From assembly GCA_963820965.1 (NCBI GenBank), contig CAWGCC010000011.1, forward strand, positions 62,001 to 126,000: a stretch of DNA of 64,000 nt. The letters are read 5' to 3'. Of this stretch, positions 9,298 to 17,808 are shown piece after piece. Position numbers and translations under genes: made by a program. How positions within the stretch are numbered: the stretch's first letter is position 1; each line of letters starts with the position of its first letter. The DNA is from DATEDA01 sp963820965 (GTDB taxonomy: Bacteria > Pseudomonadota > Gammaproteobacteria > Burkholderiales > SG8-39). The notes under the pieces were generated by a model that ran no database searches, was not told the DNA's origin, and saw nothing but the letters and a program-made list of their open reading frames with translations.

Positions 9298-9319
9298 GCC
9301 TGGGGGACGCAGGACGATC

Positions 9320-10087
9320 ATGCTGGGGAGCGTCTTCATCACCGGCGCATCCAGCGGCATCGGCGCCGCGCTCGCGGCCCACTACGCGCGCGCAGGCGCG
9401 AGCCTCGGCCTGGTCGCGCGCCGCGCCGACGCGCTCGCGGCGGTGGCCGACGGGCTCGCGACGACGACGGTCACCTACACGGCGGACGTCGCCGACCGGG
9501 CGGCGATGCGCGCCGCTGCCGAGGACTTCATCGCCAGCCAGGGCGTCCCCGATATCGTGATCGCCAATGCCGGCGTCTCCGTCGGCACCCTCGCCGGCGC
9601 GCCGCAAGATCTCCCGGCCGTCGAGCGCGTCCTGCGCACCAACGTGATCGGGCTCGCAGCCACACTTGCACCGTTCGTCGCGCCCATGCGGGAGCAGGGC
9701 AGCGGCATTCTCGTCGGCATCGCCAGCGTCGCCGGCTTTCGCGGCCTTCCCGGCGCCGGCGCCTACTCGGCCTCGAAGGCCGCGGCGATCAACTACCTCG
9801 AGAGCCTCCGGATCGAACTCGCCGGCTCGGGCGTAGCGGTCGTGACCGTGTGCCCCGGCTACATCGACACACCGATGACGCGGGTCAACCGCTACCGCAT
9901 GCCGTTCCTGCTCGATGCCGACGAGTGCGCACGGCGCATCGCCCGGGCGATCGAGGCGCGGCGTTCCTTTGTCGTGGTACCGTGGCAGATGGCGCTGGTC
10001 GGCCGCCTGATCCGCGTGCTGCCGAACTGGCTGTACGACGCGCTCGCGTCGCGCGGCCCGCGCAAGCCGCGCAACCTCCCGCTCTAG
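9320..10087 (+). CDS. SDR family oxidoreductase
   Basis: Classical short-chain dehydrogenase/reductase of 255 residues. The Rossmann motif TGASSGIG is at the N terminus, NAGV follows in the fourth strand region and YSASKAA carries the catalytic Tyr and Lys. A C-terminal hydrophobic stretch (SFVVVPWQMALVGRLIRVLP) is common in membrane-associated SDRs acting on lipids or sterol-like substrates. The substrate is not evident. It lies in a run with the helical-backbone receptor gene and DUF3592 gene downstream (15-bp gap). Confidence 0.88.
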   Translation: MLGSVFITGASSGIGAALAAHYARAGASLGLVARRADALAAVADGLATTTVTYTADVADRAAMRAAAEDFIASQGVPDIVIANAGVSVGTLAGAPQDLPAVERVLRTNVIGLAATLAPFVAPMREQGSGILVGIASVAGFRGLPGAGAYSASKAAAINYLESLRIELAGSGVAVVTVCPGYIDTPMTRVNRYRMPFLLDADECARRIARAIEARRSFVVVPWQMALVGRLIRVLPNWLYDALASRGPRKPRNLPL

Positions 10088-10102
10088 CCCGACGGTCGCG
10101 CC

Positions 10103-10909
10103 GTGATCGATGCGCTGGGCCTCAGGCATCCGCCGGCCGGAAGCGACGCCCGCATCGTTTCGCTCGTCCCGAGCATCACGGAGCTCGTGTGCGAGCTCGG
10201 GCTCGCCAGGAACCTCGTCGGGCGGACCGGCTTCTGCATTCACCCGCGCGCGACGGTGAAGCGGATCCCGAAGGTCGGCGGCACCAAGGACGTCGATCTC
10301 GACGCCGTACGCGCCCTCCGGGCGACACACGCGATTGTCAACATCGACGAGAACCGGAAGGAGACGGTCGAGGCGATCGGCGGGTTCGTGCCGCACGTGA
10401 TCGTCACGCACCCGCTCGCCCCGAGCGACAACCTCGCGCTCTACCGTCTGATCGGCGGGATCTTCGGGCGGGAGCGCGAGGCGGAGCAGCTTTGCCTGCG
10501 CTTCGCGGTCGCCCATGCGGCGGCGAAGGTCGCGGCCGCGGGCTTCGCGCCGCAGCGCGTGCTATACCTCATTTGGCGCAGCCCGTGGATGACGGTCTCG
10601 CGGGATACGTACGTCGCGCGTACGCTCGCCCTGGTGAACTGGGAGACCGTGCCGGAGCGCGCGACGGCGCGCTACCCCGAGATCGCGCTGGACGAGGGCA
10701 CGCTCGCCGGCGTGGTCCTCGTGCTCGCCTCGAGCGAGCCGTACATGTTCCGCGAACGGCATGTCGCCGAGCTCGCGGCGATGCCGGCGCTCGCCGGCAA
10801 GCGCGTCGCGCTGATCGACGGCGAAATGACCTCGTGGTACGGCTCGCGGGCGATCGCGGGGCTTGAGTACCTGCCCCGCTTCCGGCGCGAACTGGAGGCG
10901 CGCGGTTGA
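10103..10909 (+). CDS. Helical-backbone metal receptor (BtuF-like), no signal peptide
   Basis: Resembles the periplasmic binding component of cobalamin/iron-chelate ABC importers: RIVSLVPSITELVCELGL is the typical first helix-strand unit, followed by VPKVGGTKDVDLDAVRAL-type sequence, here PKVGGTKDVDLDAVRAL, and a long backbone helix. Length is 268 residues. Unusually there is no signal peptide or lipobox, and no ABC permease or ATPase nearby, so it may be a cytoplasmic ligand-binding relative. Cobalamin use by the mutase genes 31 kb away makes B12 a possible ligand, but this is only inference. GTG start. Confidence 0.8.
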   Translation: MIDALGLRHPPAGSDARIVSLVPSITELVCELGLARNLVGRTGFCIHPRATVKRIPKVGGTKDVDLDAVRALRATHAIVNIDENRKETVEAIGGFVPHVIVTHPLAPSDNLALYRLIGGIFGREREAEQLCLRFAVAHAAAKVAAAGFAPQRVLYLIWRSPWMTVSRDTYVARTLALVNWETVPERATARYPEIALDEGTLAGVVLVLASSEPYMFRERHVAELAAMPALAGKRVALIDGEMTSWYGSRAIAGLEYLPRFRRELEARG

Positions 10910-11286
10910 GTGCGACCGCGATCGCGGCAATCGCGCTCTTCCTTGCGATCGCGATCGGCGCATGGGTATGGTCGGGCCGACAGGGCGAGCGCGCGGCCTC
11001 GAGCTGGGCGATCGTCCAGGGCCGGGTCGTGGCGTCGCGGGTCGAACCGCAGAACGAGCCCGGCGGCGGGCGGCCAAGCATCCGCTATGTCGTACGGATC
11101 GCTTACGAGTACGAGGTCGCGGGCAAGACGTATCGAAGCGACCGGGTACGCTTCCGTGGTTCGGTGCTCCACGCCACGCCCGCGACGGCGGAAGCGGAGC
11201 GCGCGCGCCACCCTCTGGGGAGCACGGTTACCGTGCGCTACGACCCGGCGCGCCCCGCTGCCGCGGTTCTCGAGATCGCGCCTTGA
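10906..11286 (+). CDS. DUF3592-type small membrane protein
   Basis: Protein of 126 residues with one N-terminal membrane helix (about residues 4-22) followed by a beta-rich extracytoplasmic domain containing RIAYEYEVAGKTYRSDRV and a final GSTVTVRYDPARPAAAVL, which match the DUF3592 pattern. Its only in-frame start near the previous gene is TTG 10906, overlapping the upstream TGA in a TTGA junction, so translation is probably coupled. Function of DUF3592 proteins is not established. Confidence 0.7.
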   Translation: MSATAIAAIALFLAIAIGAWVWSGRQGERAASSWAIVQGRVVASRVEPQNEPGGGRPSIRYVVRIAYEYEVAGKTYRSDRVRFRGSVLHATPATAEAERARHPLGSTVTVRYDPARPAAAVLEIAP

Positions 11287-11452
11287 GACGGCCGGCGCGA
11301 CTCCGTCGATGTTCCCGGCTGCGCCGTCCGCACACGTGAGCGCGCTCGACGTCGAGCGCTGCCCGCGGCGCGAGTCGGCGCGCGTGCTGGCGCTTTGCCC
11401 CGGCGCGAGCGTATCGTAGCGGCGAAGAACGACATCACGCGAAAGGGGAGCC

Positions 11453-12121
11453 ATGGCGACCGTCCTGGCGGAGCCGTACGAGTTCGAGTTCGAGCCGCGC
11501 ACCTCGGCGCTCGTGATCATCGACATGCAGCGCGATTTCGTCGATCCGGGCGGGTTCGGCGAGGCGCTCGGCAACGACGTCTCGCTTCTCCGCAAGGCGA
11601 TCGCGCCGACGAAGCGGGTGCTCGATGCCGCGCGGAAGCGCGGTCTCCTCGTCATCCACACGCGCGAAGGCCACCACCCCCATCTCGCCGACCTGCCGGA
11701 GGCGAAGAAGCGGCGCGGCCGCCTCAAGACCGGCATCGGCGATCCCGGGCCGATGGGCCGCATCCTCGTCCGCGGCGAGCACGGGCACGACATCATCGAT
11801 GAGCTCAAGCCCGCACCCGGCGAGCCGGTCGTCGACAAGCCCGGCAAGGGCGCCTTCTACGCCACCGACCTCGACTCGATGCTGCACAACCGCGGCATCC
11901 GGCAGCTCATCGTGTGCGGCGTCACGACCGAGGTGTGCGTCAACACCACGGTGCGCGAAGCGAACGACCGCGGGTACGACTGCCTCGTGCTCGAGGACTG
12001 CGTCGGGTCGTACTTTCCCGAGTTCCAGGTTGCCGCGCTCGCGATGATCAAGGCGCAGGGCGGGATCTTCGGCTGGGTGAGCGACTCGGGGCGTTTTCTG
12101 GAAGCGCTGGGCAAGTCATAG
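11453..12121 (+). CDS. Isochorismatase-family cysteine hydrolase (biuret/ureidoacrylate amidase-like)
   Basis: Cytosolic cysteine amidohydrolase of 222 residues. The triad of the family is visible: Asp24 in IIDMQRDF, Lys132 in KPGKGAFYATDLD and Cys162 in GVTTEVCVN with its preceding cis-peptide GVTT. The GVTTEVCVNTTVREANDRG block resembles biuret hydrolase and RutB-type ureidoacrylate amidohydrolases. The next gene is an NCS2-type permease 24 bases away, which suggests uptake and hydrolysis of a nitrogenous compound such as biuret or a pyrimidine product; exact substrate is inferred only. Ribosome site AAAGGGGAGCC before ATG. Confidence 0.85.
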   Translation: MATVLAEPYEFEFEPRTSALVIIDMQRDFVDPGGFGEALGNDVSLLRKAIAPTKRVLDAARKRGLLVIHTREGHHPHLADLPEAKKRRGRLKTGIGDPGPMGRILVRGEHGHDIIDELKPAPGEPVVDKPGKGAFYATDLDSMLHNRGIRQLIVCGVTTEVCVNTTVREANDRGYDCLVLEDCVGSYFPEFQVAALAMIKAQGGIFGWVSDSGRFLEALGKS

Positions 12122-12145
12122 AAACGACAATCAACAGGGAGCGAC

Positions 12146-13678
12146 ATGACGAACGGTGCGACAGTGGTGCGGTGGTGGGTGCCCGGGGACTGGAACGGCT
12201 TTTTCGGGCTGTTCACGAACGTCGTCCTCAACGTGATCGTGCTCACGGGGCTGTGCCTCGGCGTGGTCCAGCTGCCGGCCGACATCGTCTTCGGGCGGAT
12301 CCTGCCGGCGCTCGGCATCGCGCTGCCGATCGGAAACCTGTACTACGCCTACCTCGCCTACCAGCTGGCGAAGAAGGAGGGGCGCACCGACGTCACGGCG
12401 ATGCCCTACGGGCCGAGCGTGCCGCACATGTTCATCGTGGTGTTCGTGGTCATGCTGCCGGTGTACCTCTCGACGAAGGACGCCAGGCTCGCCTGGCAGG
12501 CTGGGCTCGCGTGGTGCTTCATCATCGGCGTGATCGTCCTTCTCGGCGCGTTCGTCGGCCCGTGGATCCGCGCCCACACGCCGCGCGCGGCGATGCTCGG
12601 CACCCTCGCCGGCATCTCGATCGCGTTCATCTCGCTGCGGCCGGCGTTCCAGATGTGGGAGGTGCCCTGGATCGCGTTCGTCTCGCTCGCGATCGTGCTG
12701 ATCGCCTGGACCGCCAACACCCGGCTGCCGGGCGGGCTGCCCGGCGGCCTCGCCGCGGTGATCGCCGGGATCGTCATCGGCTGGGTGGCGACCGCGTTCG
12801 GGTGGAGCGACTACATGAAGGCGAAAGCGGTCGCGGACTCGTTCGGGCAGTTCGGGCTGCACCTGCCGCTGCCCTCGGCCGAGGTCTTCACCGGGCTCGC
12901 CAACGTCGCGCCGCTGCTCGCCACCGCGATCCCGCTCGGCATCTACAACTTCACCGAGGCGATGAACAACGTCGAGAGCGCGGCGGCGGCGGGCGACAAC
13001 TACAACCTGCGCAAGATCCTGGTCGCGGACGGCGTCGGCGCGATCGCCGGCGCGATCCTCGGCAGCCCGTTCCCGCCGGCGGTGTACATCGGCCACCCCG
13101 GCTGGAAGGCGGTGGGCGGCCGGATCGGCTACTCGCTCGCGACCGGCGTCGTGATCGCGCTGGTGTGCTTCCTCGGCCTCACCGCACTCCTGCTGGCGGT
13201 CGTGCCGCTGGTCGCAATCCTGCCGATCCTGCTCTACATCGGGCTCGTGATCGGCGCGCAGGCGTTCCAGGCCTCGCCGAAGGAGCACGCGCCGGCAGTG
13301 GTGCTCGCGATCATCCCGAACGTCGCCGCGTGGGGGCACCTGCAGGTCGACAGCGCGCTGAACGCCGCGGGCACCGCGGCCGCGACGCTCGGCTTCGACA
13401 AGCTCGCCGGGTCCGGCATCGTGTACCACGGGATGCAGCTCCTCGGCGGCGGCGCGGTGCTGGCGGGGCTCGTGCTGGGGGCGATGGCGGCGTTCATCAT
13501 CGACCGGCAGTTCAAGAACGCGGCGCTATGGGCGTTCGCGGGCGCGGCGCTGGCGTTCTTCGGCTTCATCCACGGCGAGACGCTCGGCTGGGCGAAGGAG
13601 CCGCTCGTCGCGCTCGGCTACGCGCTCTTCGGCGTCATCTGCCTCGCGCTCGGCGGGCGGCGGGACGCGCCGGCGTAG
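12146..13678 (+). CDS. NCS2-type nucleobase/xanthine permease-like transporter
   Basis: Multi-pass inner-membrane protein of 510 residues with about 12-14 hydrophobic segments. Features such as GLCLGVVQLPADIVFGRILP near the N terminus and the central YNFTEAMNNVESAAAAGDNY followed by GAIAGAILGSPFPPAVYIGH correspond to the NCS2 (uracil/xanthine permease) signature region. A good Shine-Dalgarno (AGGGAGCGAC) precedes ATG 12146. It probably forms an operon with the amidohydrolase upstream and imports its substrate. The subfamily is divergent from UraA/XanP, so substrate cannot be read from sequence. Confidence 0.82.
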   Translation: MTNGATVVRWWVPGDWNGFFGLFTNVVLNVIVLTGLCLGVVQLPADIVFGRILPALGIALPIGNLYYAYLAYQLAKKEGRTDVTAMPYGPSVPHMFIVVFVVMLPVYLSTKDARLAWQAGLAWCFIIGVIVLLGAFVGPWIRAHTPRAAMLGTLAGISIAFISLRPAFQMWEVPWIAFVSLAIVLIAWTANTRLPGGLPGGLAAVIAGIVIGWVATAFGWSDYMKAKAVADSFGQFGLHLPLPSAEVFTGLANVAPLLATAIPLGIYNFTEAMNNVESAAAAGDNYNLRKILVADGVGAIAGAILGSPFPPAVYIGHPGWKAVGGRIGYSLATGVVIALVCFLGLTALLLAVVPLVAILPILLYIGLVIGAQAFQASPKEHAPAVVLAIIPNVAAWGHLQVDSALNAAGTAAATLGFDKLAGSGIVYHGMQLLGGGAVLAGLVLGAMAAFIIDRQFKNAALWAFAGAALAFFGFIHGETLGWAKEPLVALGYALFGVICLALGGRRDAPA

Positions 13679-13689
13679 AATCGACCTTG

Positions 13690-13935
13690 GTGACTCTCGG
13701 CCGACTGCAGGTGGACGTGATCCGCCTGCGCGCGCTGATCCTGGCGGGCGGGCCGTTCTGGACCGCGCACGCGCTGGCGGTCCACTCCGGCCCGGCGGTC
13801 GCCGGCAACCTCGTGCAGATGGCGATGGGCGCGGTGATGCTCGCGGGAGCGCTCCGCGCCCGGCGGCGCGCTACTCCGGCTGGATCCCGGCCAGTTTTAC
13901 GAGCTTCGCCCAGTGGGCGATCTCGCTCTGGATGA
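13690..13935 (+). CDS. Possible small membrane protein (uncertain)
   Basis: An 81-codon frame from GTG 13690 encodes a peptide with a central hydrophobic part (AGNLVQMAMGAVMLAGAL). Its last 65 bases overlap the 3' end of the convergent Bug receptor gene. No family is recognised and the ribosome site is weak, so it may be chance in high-GC DNA. It fills most of the gap between the permease and the receptor gene. Confidence 0.25.
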   Translation: MTLGRLQVDVIRLRALILAGGPFWTAHALAVHSGPAVAGNLVQMAMGAVMLAGALRARRRATPAGSRPVLRASPSGRSRSG

Positions 13936-14821
13936 ACTTGCCGAGTTGCTCCGGGTTCATCGGCGCGACGTCGGTGCCGATGGCGGCGAACTTCTCCTTC
14001 ACCTCCGCCTTCGAGATGCCGTCGACAGTGACGTCGTGCAGTCGTTGCACGATCTGCGGCGGCGTTCCCGCCGGCGCCATGAGCGCGAACCAGGCGATCA
14101 GCTCGTAGCCCTTGAGCTCCTCGGCCACTGCCGGCACGTCCGGCGCGAGCGGCGTCCGTTTCGCGGAGGTAACCGCGAGCCCCTTCAGCTTGCCGCCTTT
14201 CGCCTGCGCGAGTGCGTTGCCCAGGTCGACGAAGGTGAACGAGAGCGTGCCGCCCAGCACGTCGGTGACGGCCTGCGGAATGCCCTTGTACGGGACCTCG
14301 ACCACGTCCAGGTCGCCCATGGACTTGAGCATCGCGAGCGACACCTGCGAGCCCGACGACCCGAAGCCGGCGGACAGCTTCCCCGGCTTGGCGCGCGCAT
14401 CGGCCAGGAACTCCTTGAAGGTCTTGATCGGGGAATCGGCCTTCACCATCAGCATGAACGACGTCGTGCCGATGCGCGCCACCGGCGCGAAGTCCTTGAC
14501 CGGATCGTAGGCGAGCTTCTTGAACAGGCTGACGTTGGCCGCCTGCGGCGTGTTGGTGGTCACCAGCAGCGTGTAGCCGTCGGGGGCCGCCCTCGCCACC
14601 TCGGCCGCGGCGATCGAACCCTGCGCCCCGGGCTTGTTCTCCACGATGAACGGCTGCTTCAGCTCCTCCTGCAGCTGCTGGCCGACGAGACGCGCGACCT
14701 GGTCGGTGGCGCTGCCGGCGGGGAACGGCACCATCAGCCGCACCGTGCGGGTGGGGTAGGTCTGCGCGTGCGCGCCGAGCGCGAGCACCGCCAGGCCGGC
14801 GGCAACGAGACTGCGGAACAT
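13871..14821 (-). CDS. Bug/TctC family tripartite tricarboxylate receptor
   Basis: Periplasmic solute-binding protein of 316 residues with a clear signal peptide ending AHA and then QTYPTRTVRLMVPFPAGSATD, the canonical Bug N terminus with the ligand-binding PFPAG loop. Bug proteins bind carboxylates and nicotinate-like acids and are greatly expanded in Burkholderiales. Start ATG 14821 is preceded by AGGAGGAGG. No TctAB membrane genes are nearby, as is usual for orphan Bug genes. It lies 20 bp downstream of the two AtuA genes on the same strand, so it may deliver terpenoid-type acids to them. Confidence 0.92.
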   Translation of the reverse strand: MFRSLVAAGLAVLALGAHAQTYPTRTVRLMVPFPAGSATDQVARLVGQQLQEELKQPFIVENKPGAQGSIAAAEVARAAPDGYTLLVTTNTPQAANVSLFKKLAYDPVKDFAPVARIGTTSFMLMVKADSPIKTFKEFLADARAKPGKLSAGFGSSGSQVSLAMLKSMGDLDVVEVPYKGIPQAVTDVLGGTLSFTFVDLGNALAQAKGGKLKGLAVTSAKRTPLAPDVPAVAEELKGYELIAWFALMAPAGTPPQIVQRLHDVTVDGISKAEVKEKFAAIGTDVAPMNPEQLGKFIQSEIAHWAKLVKLAGIQPE

Positions 14822-14841
14822 CGGCTTCCTCCTCCTGCTGG

Positions 14842-15177
14842 TCATCCTGATAGGAGCTCGTCCGGCACCTCGATCTCGATGTCGAGCACGAGGAACGCGA
14901 GCGTCTTGCCGTGGCTGTCGAGGTTGAGCGAGTCGTTGACGCCGCCGTCGAGGACGCCGTCGAGCACGAAGTTCATCGCGTGCATCTTCGGCAGCAGGTA
15001 GCGCGTCACCGCGGTCGGGCGGCGATGGCGGAACGCCGCGGCGACGCGCGCCTCGGTGAGCTGCTCGACAATGAACGGGAACGCCTCCGGGCGGTACGCG
15101 ATCACGCTGATGTTCGAACGGTCGCCCTTGTCGCCGGTACGGCCGTGCGCGACGGCGTGGAGCGGAACGAGGGACAT
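14842..15177 (-). CDS. AtuA-like C-terminal (ferredoxin-fold) domain protein
   Basis: Stand-alone 111-residue protein equivalent to the C-terminal domain of AtuA: it begins SLVPLHAVAHGRTGDKGDRS, with the characteristic HGRTGDKGD motif, and ends FLVLDIEIEVPDELL. In Pseudomonas AtuA this domain is fused to the DUF1446 domain; here it is a separate gene starting 2 bases after the stop of the DUF1446 gene. Presumed role is in acyclic terpene acid breakdown as the partner of the preceding protein. Confidence 0.85.
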   Translation of the reverse strand: MSLVPLHAVAHGRTGDKGDRSNISVIAYRPEAFPFIVEQLTEARVAAAFRHRRPTAVTRYLLPKMHAMNFVLDGVLDGGVNDSLNLDSHGKTLAFLVLDIEIEVPDELLSG

Positions 15178-15179
15178 GC

Positions 15180-16523
15180 TCACTCCAGGATCTCGAAGCG
15201 CGCCGGCACCCGCTCGCGCGGCACTAAGCACGAGACGGTCGAGAGGCGCGGGCGCACGCTCGTGCGGACGCCGCCGCCGCCCGCCGGCCCGCAGGTGTAG
15301 AGCGTGGTGACCTCCGCGAGCAGGCGCTCGACCCGCGCGCGGTCGGCGTGCACGGCGGCGGCCCGCAGGCGCACGTCGCGCGCATCGCCCGGCGGCCGCT
15401 CGGCAAGCATCCGGCCGCGGTCGTCGGCGAACAGGCTGAGCACCCCGATCAGATCGAAGCGAACGTCGAGCGCGTCCCCGATCCGCTCGCGGACGATCGC
15501 CGCTGCCAGCCGGGCGCGCGCCTCGGCGTTGCGGCCTGCATAGGAGATCTCGGCCTCGCCGAGCCAGCCGCCGTCGAACCAGGCGTTGACTTTGAGCGTG
15601 TCGGGCCGGCGATGGCCGCGCACGCCGGTCACCGCGACGCGGTCGGGGCCGAGCTCGTGCACCTCGGCCTCCGAGATGTCGGCGACGACGTCGGGGGTGA
15701 GATACGCGGCCGGATCGTGGACCTCGTACAGGAGCTGCTCCTTCACCGTCCGTGCGTCGACGAGGCCGCCGGTGCTCGCGGCCTTGGCGATCGTGAACGA
15801 GCCGTCGGCGGCGACTTCCGCGATCGGGAACCCCACGTTCGCGAGATCGGGAACGTCCTTGAAACCCGGGTCGGCGAAGTAGCCCCCGGTGACCTGGGCG
15901 CCGCACTCGAGGAGATGCCCGGCCATCGTGGCACGGCCGAGCGTTGGCCAGTCGTCCTCGGCCCAGCCGTAGTGCGCCATCGCCGGACCGACCGCGAGCG
16001 AAGGATCGGCGACACGGCCGGTTACGACGACCTGCGCGCCCGCCCGCAGCGCGTCGGCGATCGGCTTCGCGCCCTGGTAAACGTTCGCGCTCACGAGCTC
16101 GCGACGCTCCTCGGGGAGATACTCGGCGAGGAGCGCGCGCCCGCCCCCGTCCGAAAGGTCGTCGCCTTCGACAACCCCGACGCGCAAGGCTCGCAGACCC
16201 AGCTCGCGCGCGAGGGCGTGCAGCCGTTGCGCTGCCGCGCGCGGGTTGGCTGCGCCGAAGTTCCCGACGATCGGGATGCGGCGCTCGACGCAAGGCACGA
16301 GGATCGGGCCGACGAACCGGTCGAGCTGCGGCTCGTACCCGCTGGCGGGATTCTGCCGGCGGGCGATCTGCGCAGCCGCGAGTGTGCGCTCGGCGAGCGT
16401 CTCGAAGATCAGCGCGGCCGGGCCGCCGCGCGCGACGAGCGTGTCCACGACCGGGCCAGCGGCGTCGGTCCGGTCGCCCGAAAAGCCGGCCCCGCCCCCG
16501 ATCGCCAACGCCTCAGTCGTCAT
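15180..16523 (-). CDS. AtuA family protein, DUF1446 domain (acyclic terpene utilisation)
   Basis: Protein of 447 residues with the DUF1446 core: IGGGAGFSGDR at the N terminus, a long conserved centre (ILVPCVERRIPIVGNFGAANP; VVTGRVADPSL) and a glycine-rich CGPAGGGGVRTS near the end. AtuA is needed for growth on citronellol and geraniol type compounds in Pseudomonas; the catalysed step is not settled. Together with the separate C-terminal-domain gene and the Bug receptor it forms a leftward operon. It is divergent from the histidine kinase gene. Confidence 0.85.
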   Translation of the reverse strand: MTTEALAIGGGAGFSGDRTDAAGPVVDTLVARGGPAALIFETLAERTLAAAQIARRQNPASGYEPQLDRFVGPILVPCVERRIPIVGNFGAANPRAAAQRLHALARELGLRALRVGVVEGDDLSDGGGRALLAEYLPEERRELVSANVYQGAKPIADALRAGAQVVVTGRVADPSLAVGPAMAHYGWAEDDWPTLGRATMAGHLLECGAQVTGGYFADPGFKDVPDLANVGFPIAEVAADGSFTIAKAASTGGLVDARTVKEQLLYEVHDPAAYLTPDVVADISEAEVHELGPDRVAVTGVRGHRRPDTLKVNAWFDGGWLGEAEISYAGRNAEARARLAAAIVRERIGDALDVRFDLIGVLSLFADDRGRMLAERPPGDARDVRLRAAAVHADRARVERLLAEVTTLYTCGPAGGGGVRTSVRPRLSTVSCLVPRERVPARFEILE

Positions 16524-16605
16524 TGCTCAGCTCCTCCTCGCGGCCGATATGGTGCCCGCGGCAGCGCGCTCTGTAAAATCCCGCCCGGCAGGAGAACGAG
16601 CTGGT

Positions 16606-17808
16606 ATGAACACGCCAACAGGCCCCGACGTCGCCGCGATCCAGGCGGTCAGCTCGGTACCGACGATTCTCAAAGTAGTGGCGGAAACCACCGGTCTGGG
16701 GCTGACGCTGGTGGCTCGCGTCACGCCGGAGTCCTGGACGGCGTGCGCGGTGCTCGACGAAATCCGGTTCGGCATGGCGGTCGGCGACCAGCTGGAGGTG
16801 GCGACGACGCTGTGCAGCGAGGTGCGCGACTCGCTGTCGCCGATCGTGATCGACCATGCGAGCACGGATCCCGTGTACTGCGGGCATCCGACGCCGAAGA
16901 TGTACGGGTTCGAGAGCTACATCGCCGTGCCGATATTCCGTTCGAACGGGGAGTACTTCGGCAACCTGTGCGCGCTCGGCCCCCGGCCGGCCAACGTCTC
17001 CGATCCCAAGATCGTGTCGATGATGAAGCTCTTCGCGGAGCTGATCTCGCGCCAGCTGACGGCGGAGGAGAAGCACGAGCAGGACCGCGTCGCGCTGCTG
17101 AGCGAGAAGGAAACCGCCGACCTGCGCGAGCAGTTCATCGCGGTGCTCGGCCACGACCTGCGCAATCCGCTCTCCTCGATCGTCGCCGGAACCGACCTTC
17201 TCGCGCGCCGGCCGCTCGGCGAGGTCGAGATGAAGACGGTGCAGCGCATCCGGCGCAGCAGCGAGCGCATCTCGCAGCTCGTGGACGACGTGCTCGACTT
17301 CGCTCGCGGCCGCCTCGGCGGCGGCATCGGCGTCGCGATCCGGGAGGTCGACGACATCGATTCCCTGCTCCAGCATGTCGTCGACGAGCTGGCGAGCGTC
17401 GACCCCGACCGAGAGATCCGGCTCGATGCGCGGGTTCGCGGCACCGTCGTCTGCGATCCCGGTCGGGTACGCCAGCTGTTCTCGAACCTGCTGGCCAACG
17501 CTCTCGATCATGGCACGCCGGACCACCCCGTGACCGCAGCCGTCAGTCGATCGGACGGCGATCTCGTCATCTCGGTCGCGAATCGTGGCCCCCCGATCCC
17601 GCCAGAGGTGATTCCCCGTCTGTTCAATCCCTACACGCGCGCGTTGCCAGGCAGGTCCGGCGCTGCCGGACTCGGGCTCGGCCTGTACATCGTCGCGCAG
17701 ATCGCAGCCGCGCACCACGGCACCGTAGACGTGTCGTCGAACGATGCGGGCACGACCTTCACCGTCCGGTTGCCCCAGGCGCCGCGGCCCGCGCCGGCCG
17801 ACTCGTGA
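16606..17808 (+). CDS. GAF-domain sensor histidine kinase
   Basis: Soluble two-component sensor kinase of 400 residues. Residues about 15-150 form a GAF domain (FESYIAVPIFRSNGEYFGNLCALG is its C-terminal half); HisKA contains the phosphorylated His183 in LGHDLRNPLSS; HATPase_c has NLLANALDHG (N box) and GLGLGLYIVAQIAAAHHG (G box). There are no membrane helices, so it senses a cytoplasmic signal. No response regulator lies beside it. Start ATG 16606 is preceded by AGGAGAACGAG; a TAAAAT hexamer about 30 bases upstream could be the -10. Confidence 0.9.
   Translation: MNTPTGPDVAAIQAVSSVPTILKVVAETTGLGLTLVARVTPESWTACAVLDEIRFGMAVGDQLEVATTLCSEVRDSLSPIVIDHASTDPVYCGHPTPKMYGFESYIAVPIFRSNGEYFGNLCALGPRPANVSDPKIVSMMKLFAELISRQLTAEEKHEQDRVALLSEKETADLREQFIAVLGHDLRNPLSSIVAGTDLLARRPLGEVEMKTVQRIRRSSERISQLVDDVLDFARGRLGGGIGVAIREVDDIDSLLQHVVDELASVDPDREIRLDARVRGTVVCDPGRVRQLFSNLLANALDHGTPDHPVTAAVSRSDGDLVISVANRGPPIPPEVIPRLFNPYTRALPGRSGAAGLGLGLYIVAQIAAAHHGTVDVSSNDAGTTFTVRLPQAPRPAPADS

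Noticed and set aside
14842..16293. 483-codon minus-strand frame as one gene
   Set aside because: Only its last 111 codons (from 15177) match AtuA-like sequence; the upstream part is out of frame with the DUF1446 gene.
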